Positions 23,216 through 33,965 of a stretch of DNA of 64,000 bases are shown piece after piece. The position numbers were made by a program, and so were the translations under genes. This DNA comes from Aedes albopictus (lineage: Eukaryota; Arthropoda; Insecta; Diptera; Culicidae). Where the stretch lies: positions 8,284,823 through 8,348,822 of the forward strand of contig NC_085138.1 in NCBI RefSeq assembly GCF_035046485.1. The letters are read 5' to 3'. Each line of letters opens with the position of its first letter. Positions within the stretch are counted from its first letter, which is position 1. A model generated the notes under the pieces. The model saw only the letters and a list, made by a program, of their open reading frames with translations. It searched no databases and was not told the DNA's origin.

Positions 23216-23639
23216 ATGTGAATGATGAATTTAATTTATAATCTAATAAATATCTATATTTATAATCTAATAAAGATTTAATTTATAATCTAATGAAAAA
23301 TAAAAAAAAAGAGTTTCGTATTTGAATGGACACCTTGAAATTCCATTTGAATTTCTTCAGAAGTCCTCGGTCGGCAACGGCTTGGGACAAAAAATGTCGG
23401 CGGTGGCGGCGCACAGGTCTACTCTCATTATATCATGACGCTATGTCATAAAACCATAGCGCTCTGATATAATATGAAATCATGACTCCGAGTCATAAAA
23501 TTATTTATCAATTAACGAATGTTGGCACCAGTAAACGTTACGCAATGCAAGCTAGTTTTGCATCTCAGTCAAGGCGTGCCGTGCGATCGAGAAATTTAAA
23601 CATAATTAATCAGGAAAGCATGACTCATTTTACCAGTAT
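23216..23639. other. AT-rich tandem words and unclassified spacer
   Basis: At 23225-23300 the phrase 'tttataatctaata' is repeated three to four times. From 23365 to 23480 a GC-rich stretch ('gtcggcggtggcggcgc') is followed by words containing 'tcatgac' and 'gtcataaaa' in both orientations. I recognise no gene. Confidence 0.45.
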
Positions 23640-25180
23640 TGGTTACCGGACTTTTTCCCGTGTAGGTATTTACCTTAGAGTTGCTTCCGAAATTTCTGTA
23701 GAAGTTCCTCCAGGGATTTCTATTAGAGTTATCCTGAGATTTTTGCCAGAGTTCCTTCCCTGCATTTCTATCAAGGTTTTCGGGAATTATCCAGGACTTT
23801 CTCGCGAGATTTCTGCGGGAGTTCCTGCTGATGTTTCACAATGGAGTTCATTCCCAGATGTTTTTACAGATGACTGCTGAATTCGCTGATATTTCGCGAG
23901 GAACTCCAGAAGGAATTTCGGGACGAAGTGTTGAAGAAACCCCATGAAGAACTCTAGTAGGAATCCCGGGAGGAACTCTGATGAAACTCTCAGAGGTTTT
24001 ACTGAGAGAAATCTTGAGATGAACTCCGGGTTAAATCCAACAAAGGGCTTTAATGAAAAAAAAAAAAACCCGAAATATTATCTGGGAGAATTCCTTGGAG
24101 ACCTGGGAGAAACTCCTGTAGAATTCCGTGACAAACTCTTGGGGATTTCTGCTCAAATCCTGGAGGAACTACTTTAAAGTAGTGCCGAAAAAACTCTGGG
24201 AAGAACCCAAGAAAAATCTCAAAAGAAATCTAGCAAGTAGTTTTAGGAGCGATCCCGGGAAAATCTGAATGAAATCCTGGGAGGAACTCTAGCAAAACCC
24301 GTGGGGAAACTCCCGAAGGAAATTTAATATGCAATGCTGAGAAAAAAAACTGTAATACTTATGCAGATGTCTCTGAGAAATTCCTGAGAAACACTCCTGT
24401 AGAAATCCCTGGCAAATTCAAGAAGAAATTCAATGAAAAAATTGGGAAGGAATCCCGGCAGATAGGCCTGAAGAAGTCCCGGAAGAAACACCTCAAGGAG
24501 CTGTTGAATCTTAACTTCTGGATGAAAGATCAGGTGGATCCTCTAAAGAGTCCCAGAGAAAATCCCGGAATAAATTCAGAGAGGAACACCGAACGAAATT
24601 TCCTAGGATAACCTCCGGAATTTATTTTGAAGAATTAGGCGATTCCACTTGCAATTTTTCAGTAGGATTGTTGAAACTAACTACGGCAGGAAATCCGCGG
24701 GAAATATCGGAAGGAATTTGATTGAAATCTCGCGAATAACTCCGGAAGGAATCTCGGGAGGATTTTTGGTAGAAATCTGAAGAAGAACCGTAAGAGACTA
24801 ACCTCTAAGAGAAATCCTGGATAGGGATAGAAAGATCTCACAAGAAACATAAAAAAAATCTGGAACGAATCTTTGGAGAAACTCCAAAAAGGTTTGGGGA
24901 TGGACTCTTGTAGAGAACCTTCAGGAAAAAAATCTGGAAACGCTTCTGTAGAAGTCCCCAGATTAATTATTGGAAAACCCTAAAAACTCCAGAAGAAATC
25001 TCGCAAAAATAGAAGCGATTCCGGGAAAACATGAATGAAAACTGAATGAATTTCCAGGAGGTTCTTCAACACGGTGAGTTCAAGGAGGAACACTTATGTA
25101 GAAATCACAGGACACAGGGAGGTACTTCTGAAGAAATTCCAGGAAAAAACACTGGAAGGAATCTGTAAGAAACCGCGCAT
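23640..25180. repeat. Degenerate 'gaaatcctgggagga' repeat tract
   Basis: Continuation of the degenerate repeat type with words such as 'aaatcccgggaggaactc' and 'ctgtagaaatccc'. Highly diverged; no convincing reading frame. Confidence 0.6.
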
Positions 25181-25229
25181 ATCTCCCTTAAGTTGGCGCC
25201 TATGTCCACAAGTACTTTTAAAGACTGCT

Positions 25230-25382
25230 CCAGAAAGTATGGACGCAATCTTCAGATGTCTGGGCCTGATCGATGGTTCTTGTTTCGGGCCTTCGTTGTG
25301 ATTGTTTGTGCTTACTATAGCATCCAAAATTCAAACGTTCTTTGCCACGATGAACATTTCTCTCTGCGTCCATACTTTCTGG
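25230..25382. mobile_element. Short MITE with ends CCAGAAAGTATGGACGCA
   Basis: About 153 bp with inverted ends 'ccagaaagtatggacgca' and 'tgcgtccatactttctgg'. The target duplication is not clear. It lies about 200 bp from exon 2 of the arrestin-domain gene, on the intron 2 side. Confidence 0.6.
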
Positions 25383-25579
25383 GGCGTCTTTAGCTAAAAA
25401 GTTTTTCGGCTAAACGACCCATTCGGTCAAATGGCGTTCGTCCAAAAGATAATGTATAGATACATTGTTTTGGGCGGTGTTAAGTCACATTCCTTAACAA
25501 TCGATCATAACATACGTTATGTAAAGAAAAGAAGTCATAGACCTTCTCTTAGTTCCGATAACGCAACTTGGATACTTAC

Positions 25580-26557
25580 GAATATTGGGATACAGGCTGT
25601 CGCCTCCGTCGGCGATGTTCCATCCCAGCGCTCCACCGGCGCCATTCGGCGGACTAGCGGGACTAACCGGCTGCGTTGGCAGCATCGAAGGATCCACCTC
25701 CGGTGGATTGTCCGTGTACGGTGGCGGCGGTTGGAACGAGCTCAACGGGACCGTTCCCAGCACGATCGGGATGTTACCGTCCAGGTTGGCATGCGGGCCG
25801 GAAACGACCGCCTCCACCTTGATGTCGTAATCGACGTCGATGATTCCGCAGTTGACTAGATTGGACGGTGGCAGCGGCGGTATCTGAATGCTCTGGTTCC
25901 ACGTTTGGCTGTTGCCGGCCTCTACCGGTCCAACGGACACCTCCGAAATGACTTCCTTCTTTTTCTTCGTCTCACGGCGAGGAGTGTGGACGTGGAAGGC
26001 CAGCAGCTTGCGGAGTACCAACTTCACCGATTCTACTCCCACGTTACTGGCATTGTCGCACTCGATCGTCAGGGGAATTGTCTGACCGGACACGAACCCA
26101 GTTACGGGAATGTGCACGATGATACTCAGCGGTCCGGAAGCGCAACAGAAACAGCAGAAGGTTTTCTCCAGCTCCAACTTGAAGGGATCTTTGACGCGAG
26201 GATTCGTGTTGAGATCTACCGGCGAGATGACCGTGAAGGCCATCTTAATGTCCTGATCGAACTTCCACGGTCGATCGAGAGTAACCTTGATCGTGTATCG
26301 CACGAAGCCCCATTCGCCTTCGAACGACGACGGGAGAGTGGGCGGCAACGCGCAGGTGAACGGGTAGCTGTGAGTTCCCGCCTCCAGATCGATTTCCTTG
26401 CTGTTCTTGCCTCCCAGCAGGTAGTACTGAATCTGGAAGTACTCCTCTTGGCCGGTGAGGTTGGTGGTGGATTCGTACTGCTTTCCTTCCTGATCGGTTT
26501 TCGTTTCGGTTTGGCTCCATTTGGTTTCCGCCTCTCCGGAGAACTTTATTATAATGC
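25580..26557 (-). CDS. Arrestin-domain-containing protein, exon 2 (main exon)
   Basis: The 978-nt central exon carries most of both arrestin folds (N-domain, then C-domain), the ARRDC/alpha-arrestin type of adaptor that links membrane cargo to NEDD4-family ubiquitin ligases. The acceptor is 'atttcgcag' before 26557 and the donor 'gtaagt' at 25579-25574. It completes a Gly codon begun in exon 1 and leaves one base for exon 3. Visible features are IIIKFSGEAETKW early, EYFQIQYYLLG, GEWGFVRYTIKVTLDRPW, a cysteine cluster CCFCC between the domains, and a PPPY WW-binding motif at about residues 316-319. A single assembled protein of 414 residues results from the three exons. Drosophila and vertebrate relatives have similar lengths; I do not assign an orthologue. 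Confidence 0.92.
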
Positions 26558-27109
26558 CTGCGAAATAAAGTAAAAAAGCCTTTATTTTTTGTTTACATAG
26601 ATGGTTGTATATTATGTATTGATTTTAAAAAGGTTCTGGTTTGCATGTGAAATCTAATACAATCTCCAAATGCGAACAGCAATTCCAAAAGTCTACGTAA
26701 TCTTTTGACGGGTGCTAATTTTATAAAATGATTATTTTATTTCCGGCCATCTTAGAGATGTCGTTAATCCTCATCAGATCTTCGAAAGCCGAGCAATAGT
26801 GGCTTATGATATGCTTGATTGCGCAACATTCCCCTCGTGAATCACTCCATCGGCCGAAGCCAGTTGTCATTCAGCAGTTCGAAATAATCTATTGTACCTT
26901 GCCAGATATCCTTCGAAAAGTGTCTCTATCATTCAGAGAATCCCTACATTGCATTGCCGCCAAAATGTGTGAGCACCTACTCACTTATTCTAGAGCTCAA
27001 ATCTCGAAAATCCGTCAACCAACATACCAAATTTTGTTCATTTGAAGCTTTATAAGAATTGCTGAATCTTCTAGTTGCCTAGTCCTGCTTCTGACAGTAA
27101 TATCGTCTT
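26558..27109 (-). other. Start of 14.9 kb intron 1 of the arrestin-domain gene
   Basis: AT-rich intronic sequence with no recognisable element. Intron 1 extends to 41473 and contains the repeats listed below. Confidence 0.6.
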
Positions 27110-27818
27110 TGGGTAATTCTCGCTGAGACCGGCCCACTATTTACACCTTGTCTTCAAAAATGTTTAAGGTAGCGATTTTCTGAAAGTTCTCGCTAAAAAA
27201 GTGAGGAAAATGCATTTGGTTACTTAAATTGATGGACCCCCCGTTAGTTAGAGCCACAACAATTTTTGCAGACCCCTAGATTTTGGTCAAATGCTGGCTC
27301 ATTTAAACTGTTATTACTTGAAAGTTTCTCCAAAAACCACCTCAAAACGAATTGTTGTTGAAAAGAGGAAAGATAGAGCTACTATTTACAATAATAAAAA
27401 GTTGGGTCGGCCATATTGTTTTTGGCCGCCATCTTGGATTTTTATACCAAAACATTTTTTTCACCATGATGGCAACCACCGACTCTCAATTTTTTTTTTG
27501 CATCAATTGAAAGCTAACATAACATATCGAAGAATTAGAGATGTCTTTTTTTCCTATCAAAAGTTATCTGCAGTTTTCGTTTTGAGGTGGTTTTTGGAGA
27601 AACTTTCAAGTTATAGCGGTTTAAATGAGCCACCATTTGACCAAAATCGAGGGGTCCGCAAAATTTGTTGTGGCTCTAACTAACGCGGGGTCCATCAATT
27701 TAAGTAACCAAATGTATGTTCCTTACTTTTTTTAGCGAGGACTTTCAGAAAATCGCTACCTTAAACATTTTTGTAGACAAGGTGTAAATAGTGGGCTGGT
27801 CTCAGCGAGAATTACCCA
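27110..27818. mobile_element. Foldback element, about 709 bp
   Basis: Long inverted repeats: left 'gggtaattctcgctgagacc', 'cactatttacaccttgtct', 'ttaaggtagcgattttctga', 'gtttctccaaaaaccacctc'; the right side gives the complements in reverse order, ending 'ggt(c)tcagcgagaattaccc'. Arms are about 250 bp with a loop of about 200 bp. The open frame at 27291-27683 spans the hairpin and is not protein-like. Confidence 0.75.
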
Positions 27819-28179
27819 TTTTTTAATCAAATCTATTAAAATATTCCTGAAGAACTATCTGATGCCATTCATAAATAAGTTATGGTCAACATCCAGACGT
27901 TTCTGTTAAAACACCTTACTCTAAATTTAATTTTTGAAATAATTTCTGTTAAAATCCAGTTACAAATTTCAAGCTTGCAGCTTGGTGGAACTACAGTTTA
28001 GAATATTTTGGTACAGTTTAAAATATGTTTTCCTAAATGTGAGAAAGAATATGTGAATGAAAAAAACAAAAATTAAGAATACATAAAAAAAAATATTTTT
28101 GGGTCGTTAAAAATCTTTATTGCAAATTCCTATCGCTTTCTCATGACATTTAACCAGAAAATTTTGCATTATTTTTTAA

Positions 28180-28440
28180 GTCTTCTTCTTCTTTGTGGCT
28201 CTACGTCCCCACTGGGACTTGGCCTGCCTCGCTTCAACTTAGTGTTCTTTGAGCATTTCCACAGTTATTAATTGAAGGGCTTTCTTTGCCTGCCATTGCA
28301 TGAATTTGTATTTTGTGAGGCAAGTACAATGATACACTATGCCCAGGGAATCGAGAAAATATTCCCGACCGGAACGGGAATCGAACTCGCCGTCTCCGGA
28401 TTGACGCTCCATAGCCTTAACCACTAGGCTAACTGGAGTC
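28180..28440 (-). mobile_element. tRNA-related SINE resembling Feilai
   Basis: Read on the minus strand, it starts 'gactccagttagcctagtgg' with a tRNA-like A box (TAGCCTAGTGGT) and B box (GAGTTCGATTCC). A body including 'gccaagtcccagtggggacg' follows, ending in an imperfect GAA-rich tail. This matches the general structure of the Aedes Feilai SINE. A second, diverged copy is at 37350-37640. Confidence 0.75.
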
Positions 28441-28499
28441 ATTAAGTTGTATATATAACATTTCATTTTATATTTTCTCGTTCCAATATTTGTCCAGAA

Positions 28500-29241
28500 T
28501 TTTCCATGAACATTTCGGAACCAATCAATTCTGGACCTAGTGGTTCCAGGGGTTATAGGACGTTTCAGGGTGGTTTCAGAGGCGTTTTAGCGGGTCCCGC
28601 AGGGTTTCAGAGGGTTGCAAGATGATTGAGGGAGGCTTTTAGGGGCGTTCCAAGGATTAACAGGGCGTTTCAGGGAGGGTTCAGATGCTTCTGAGGGTTT
28701 CAGGATGTTTCGGGGAGGCTTTCGAGGACGTTTTAGTGTGTTTCGAATGGTTACAGAACGTTTCAGAGATGTTTCAGAGACGTTTTGGGTGGTATTGTGG
28801 GGTTTCAGGATGTTTCAGGTGGGCTTTTAGGGTCGTTTCAATTCGTTTCAAGGAGTTACGGGACGTTTTAAGAGGAGCTATAGAAGGGTTTCAGGGAGCT
28901 CGAGGATGTCTCAGGTGGGCGTTTCCAGGTGTTTCAGGGCGTTTCAAGGAGACACAGAACGCTTCAGAGAAGTTTCAGATGTGTTTCAAGGGCTTTCAGG
29001 GCTTCAGGGAGTTCCATGATGTTTCATGTGAGCTTCTAGGGGCGTTTTAATGCGTTTCAAGAGAGGTTCGAGATACGTTTCAGGGAGTGTTGAGGGCTTC
29101 AGGGAGTGTTGAGGGCTTCAGGGGGTTTGAGGATGTTTTAGATGAGCTTTTAGTTATAGGACGTTTCAGGGTGATTTCAGAGGCGTTTGAGGGGATTTCA
29201 GAGGTTCCCGGATGTTTCAAGTGGGCTTTTAGGGGCGTTTC
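28500..29241. repeat. Degenerate 'gtttcagggcgtttcag' repeat tract
   Basis: Diverged tandem words 'gtttcaggg', 'gcgtttca' and 'ggatgtttcagg' without a fixed period. The complementary form ('ctgaaaccctc') appears at 29340-29640, 56880-57330 and 59900-60780, so this is another family-wide low-complexity repeat. Open frames here are by-products. Confidence 0.65.
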
Positions 29242-29257
29242 AAAGCGAACGCCAATG

Positions 29258-29289
29258 TGTGAAGAATTAGCATAAGTTAAAATTCACAA

Positions 29290-29320
<31 letters not shown>
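29258..29320 (+). mobile_element. Tiny poly(A)-tailed retro-insertion with target duplication
   Basis: A 63-base insert ('tgtgaagaattagcataag'... 'cacaaataaa' then about 28 A) is flanked by a direct repeat 'agcgaacgccaatg' (29244-29257 and 29321-29334). The AATAAA before the A-run and the direct repeat are hallmarks of LINE-mediated target-primed insertion of a severely truncated RNA 3' end. The source RNA is not identified. Confidence 0.75.
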
Positions 29321-29322
<2 letters not shown>

Positions 29323-29339
29323 CGAACGCCAATGAAAAT

Positions 29340-29645
29340 CTTCCTTAACTATGAAATCCCGTCTGACCCCTGTAATGTACTTGAAACCCTCCAAAATCCC
29401 GGAAGCGTCTCTGTAACGTCTCTGAAATCGCCGAAAATCCTCTGAATCTTCCTGAAATATCCCCAAAATCCTCCTGAAACCCCCTCGGACCCCATGTAAC
29501 GCACCTGAAACCCTCTGAAATCACTGAAAGCGCCTCTGTAACGTCTCGGAAACCTGTCGTAAATCATCTGAAACTTCCTGAAATGCCTCCGAATTCCCCC
29601 CTCGGACTCTATGTAACGCACCTGAAACCCTCAGAAACCCTCGAA
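29340..29645. repeat. Degenerate 'ctgaaaccctctgaaat' repeat tract
   Basis: Same family as 28500-29241 but in the opposite orientation, so the retro-insertion at 29258 sits near the junction of an inverted arrangement. Confidence 0.6.
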
Positions 29646-29770
29646 AATGCCATATATTCCTCCCCCTTTAGCGTTACATAATACATTAATAAGAATAACC
29701 CCCTAGGTGCTCGCCAAATTCCTGACCGGATGCTTTGGTATGAAATTCGTGAAAATTGAGTTTCATAATA

Positions 29771-29966
29771 CAGTCAGGTCTTTTTTTACGCGGTTTTCAT
29801 TTACGCGGCCGCGTAAATGAAAACTCCATACAAAAAAAAATTTCATCGTCTTATTTTTGCATGATTCGTCGAGAAATGGTGAGACTTTTTTTACGCGGTT
29901 TTTTGAATTTTGAACTGAGTTTTTTTTTACGCGGTACGTATCCCCCGCGTAAAAAAAACCTGACTG
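29771..29966. mobile_element. Tc1/mariner-like MITE with TA target sites
   Basis: 196 bp flanked by TA (29769-29770, 29967-29968), ends 'cagtcaggtctttttttacg' and 'cgtaaaaaaaacctgactg'. The inside repeats 'tttttacgcgg' in both orientations, including a self-complementary 'acgcggccgcgt' stretch. Confidence 0.8.
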
Positions 29967-31009
29967 TATTTTGATAAAATAATATAAAATGATTTATTCA
30001 CAAAATGATAAATGATTAAAATGATGATAAAATGATTTATTTTTTTTAACCCATTAACGCCCGAATTATGCCACAATCACAGTAGATGTCTGATTTTTTT
30101 CTGGAGTACCTCAACCGCATAAAAGAAAGTTATTGCAGTCTTTTAAACGGAAATCTACGGTGAAATTTTCGTTTTAATACACAATGGGGCATATGTACGT
30201 GAAACGTTGAAAAAATATTTTTCTATTTTTTTTTGCGCAGCTACCTTATTTTTATGAGCTATGTAAATCTATTTTAGATGACTGATCATGATGCAAGGAA
30301 TAGTTGATATTCTCTTAATAAAGAAATTGCAGTTTGAAATGTTCCAGAAAGGGATTACATTAGTAATAACTAAAATAATCTACTAGTAGTTTATCAATGA
30401 ATACTTTTCAACAGTTTTTAGGCATTCCAATATGCCTCATTCTAACAATTTCTATTATAAAATGGGTTGATATTCCGCATGTTACGTAATAAATGGATGC
30501 TGCCTTATTAGCGTTCTGCACATCTCATTTTCATCTATCTCAGCTTCTTCCGGAGCTCACAGTAGAAACGATTTCCACTGATGATGCGTAATCTTATTTC
30601 ACGGCTCACGTAATTTACAACTGTGGTTATATGGACCTGCGTCCTTTATGTAGTTCTATTCTCGAGATACACAACTTCAATATTTCTGTGAATCATTGAA
30701 ACCGCCTAACGGGCAAACTTAAAACCACCCAAATCATCATCGGATAACAACTCTCCTGAACGAGCACGAACGAGAGAGGAGAATGGAAGACGGTGCAACA
30801 TGCTTCATTTTCCACGGTATTAGCAAAACTTGCTAATCTGTAAATAGACCGTTATCATTGAGTTCAAGTTGATAACTAATTATACTATACTATATTTTTT
30901 TCAATATTTTATTTAGTTATCAATATGTAATGAGACGGCTGTTTGTTATCGATCAGTAGCCATGCAGTTCTATTTTATCGTAAAAACTACTTCACCAATA
31001 TTAGTTCAG

Positions 31010-32880
31010 AATTTTTAGAGCCCACTTGCGCCACCTAGCGGACAAACCTACAACCAACTATGTAGTTCACTATCAGATAGTTCTTGATGTCCTGATCGAC
31101 CTTGCCGAAGTCAAAATTCTTCTATGTAGTCTGATTCTCGAGATACAGAAATTCAGAATTTTTAGAGCTCACTAGCGCCACCTACCGGATAAACCTAGAA
31201 CCAACTAGTTCACTATCCGTTAGCCCTTGATGTACTGATCAACTTTGCCGACGACGAAAATTTTCTATATAATCTGATTCGCGAGATACAGAAGTTCAGA
31301 ATTTGTAGGACTCACTCGAGCCACCTAGCGGATAAACCTGGAATGAACTAGATCACTATCCGTTAGCCCTTCATGTACTGATCAACTTTGCCGAAGACGA
31401 AATTTTTCTATGAACCCTAATTTTCGAGATTCAGTTGCTAAGAATTTCTAAAACTCACTAGCGCTACCTAGCGGATAAACTTTTAATCAACTAGTTCACT
31501 ATCGGATAGCTTGTGATGTCCTGATCGACCTTGCCGAAGACGAAATTTTTCTATGTAGTCTGATTTTCGAGATACAAAAGTTCAGAACTTTTAGGGTTCA
31601 CCACCTAGCAGATTTACTTTGAACCAACTAGTGCACTAAATATTGGGTAGCTCTTTTATGTCCTGATCGACCTTGCCGAAATTGAAACTCTTCTATGTAG
31701 TCCGATTCTCGAGATACAGAAGTCTGGAATTTTCAGGACTCACTAACGCCACCTAGCGGATAAACCTTGAACCAACTAGTGCGCTATCGAGTAGCTCTTG
31801 ATGTCCTGAGCAACTTTGCCGAAGTTCTTCTATGTAGTCTGATTCTCGAGATACAGAAGTTCAAAATTTTTATAGCCCACTTGCGCCACCTAGCGGACAA
31901 ACCTTCAATCAACTAGTTCTCTATCAGATAGCTGTTGATGTCCTGATCAACCTTGCCGAAGACGAAATTTTTCTATGTAGTCGGATTCTCGAGATACAGA
32001 GGATAATTTTTTTTAGAACTCACTAACGCCATCCAGCGGATAACCCTAGAACCAACTAGATCACTATCGGATAGCTCTTGATGTCCTGATCAACTTTGCC
32101 GAAGACAAAAATTTTCTATGTAGTCTGGTTGTTGAGAAACAGAAGTTAAGAATTTCTATGACTCACTAGCGCCACCTAGTGGATAAGCCTAGAATCAACT
32201 AATTCAGTATCGGAGAGCTTATGATGTCCTGATCGACCTTGTCAAAGACGAATTTCTTCTGTGTAGTCTGATTCTCGAGATACAGAAGCTCAGAATTTTT
32301 AGAGCCCACTTGCGCCATCTAGCGGACAACCCTACAATAAACTAGTTCTCTATCGGATAGCTGTTGATGTCCTGATCAACCTTGCCGAAGACGAAATTTT
32401 TTCTATGTACATAGTCTGTTTGTTGAGAAACAGAAGTTTAAAATTTCTATGACTCGCTAGCGCCACCTAGTGGATAAACCTAGAACCAACCGTTCAGTAT
32501 CGATTAGCTCTTGATGTCCTGATCGACCTTGTCAAAGACGAAATTCTGAAAGTCTTCTATGTAGTCTGATTCTCAAGTTACAGAAATTCAGAATTTTTAG
32601 AGCCCACTTGGGCCACCTAGCGGACAAACCTACAACTAATTAGTTCACTGTCGGATAGCTGTTGGTGTCCTGATCAACCATGCCGTAGACAGAATTCTTC
32701 TATGTAGTCGGATTCTCGAGATACAGAGGTTTAATTTTTTTTAGGACTCACTAGCGCCACCCAACGGATAAACCTAGAACCAACTAGTTCACTATCGGAT
32801 AGCTCTTGATGTCCTTATCAACTTTGCTGAAGACAAAATTTTTCTATGTAGTTGGACTCTCAAGATACGAGCGCGACGTT
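31010..32880. repeat. Satellite of ~145 bp, 'cgccacctagcgga' unit
   Basis: About 13 diverged copies. Landmark 'gcgccacctagcgga' or close variants recur near 31028, 31175, 31319, 31464, 31605, 31748, 31886, 32028, 32170, 32313, 32459, 32611 and 32755, with spacing 138-152 bp. Each unit also has 'aaccaactagttcactatc', 'ttgatgtcctgatcaacttt', 'gccgaagacgaaat', 'tctatgtagtctgattctcg' and 'agatacagaagttcagaatt'. A further fragment lies at 33630-33670 and the end of a unit at 36838-36930, showing that later insertions split the array. Confidence 0.9.
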
Positions 32881-32914
32881 ACTGGCATGGCAATGGCTGT
32901 TGACGGAACACCTA

Positions 32915-33613
32915 CACGCAGAAAAATAAATTGTAAACACAATTAAATTCTAGTTCAAATCAACCGATTTTTCAGTTTACTATAGCGACAAACTGATTTC
33001 TAGTTTAAACTGAACTGTTCCATTTGTTTGATAATACAAATATATTCATTTGTCGAAATTTTTGACAGTTTGTTGAAACAAACAGAGATATGGTTTTTTA
33101 AACATGAAATAATTGATTGATTCAAACGACTGCACTTTTGCCACTAACAAACCCAAAATGTGATTGTTTTGGTGACGGCAGCAACTGCGGCAGCTCGGAA
33201 ATCTATTTTTAGATCGTCGGTAAGCGGATGGCGAGGAGAACGACTAGAGAAAGCCAAAAAAGGCGAAACCGATCAACTTTTTGTGGATGCTGTCGTGAGT
33301 ACCTGCGCGTTATCCATCACGGCCAAAGCTGCACTTGGAAGTTGGCGTGATGGATTTGCTGCACCTTCTTCGCTGTGGCGATGTTTGGGTAAGCATTTTA
33401 TAGATGTGTGAGTGCTTTCGGACCATGTTTATGGTTTTTATTTTGTTGAAACAAATGAAATTTTTGACATTATATGAAATGATGGTAATCGGTTGTTTTT
33501 ATCAATAAACTCTGAATGAAAACAATTAAATATAACTTTGGAACAAGTAAATTCTCAGTTTGAAAATCAACCATGCGTTTTATTGTTTTAAACAAGCGCC
33601 ATTTTTCTGCGTG
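32915..33613. mobile_element. TA-flanked MITE with ends CACGCAGAAAAAT
   Basis: 699 bp, ends 'cacgcagaaaaat' and 'atttttctgcgtg', flanked by TA (32913-32914 and 33614-33615). It splits the satellite: unit sequence is interrupted at about 32880-32912 and resumes at 33625. An 83-codon open frame at 33160-33411 has no recognisable domain, and I treat it as chance. Confidence 0.75.
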
Positions 33614-33965
33614 TACCAAAGCGCAATGTTTCATGATCACTAGCGCCACCTACTAGAGCGAATACGTACTAAAGACTGGACTCGAGAAAAATGAGACACA
33701 AAGAATAATATATAACTTTTGATTGCGTGCTCAAAAATAGCTCAAATCGTCGAAACAAGAGACTTACCATTTGAGAATCTTGGGCCAAACAAACACTTTA
33801 AAAATATCACATTTTTACCTAAAACTGTAGAGCCAAAAATACTAAAACCGATTTCAATGAAAATTTGTCTGTACAAAAAGTATGTATGTAGATGTATTAT
33901 GTCAAAATTTCATTCAATTTGATTTGACCTTTAAAAAGTTATAGCCATATATGTAGCACTATGTC

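Noticed and set aside
27291..27683. 130-codon open frame
   Set aside because: Spans the loop and right arm of a foldback element; no similarity to a protein family that I recognise.
31010..32880. CRISPR-like array
   Set aside because: Repeat units are ~145 bp, diverged and contiguous without unique spacers, in a eukaryotic intron; this is a satellite.
33160..33411. 83-codon open frame in the TA-flanked element
   Set aside because: Too short, no domain, and the element has MITE structure; possible captured fragment but unsupported.
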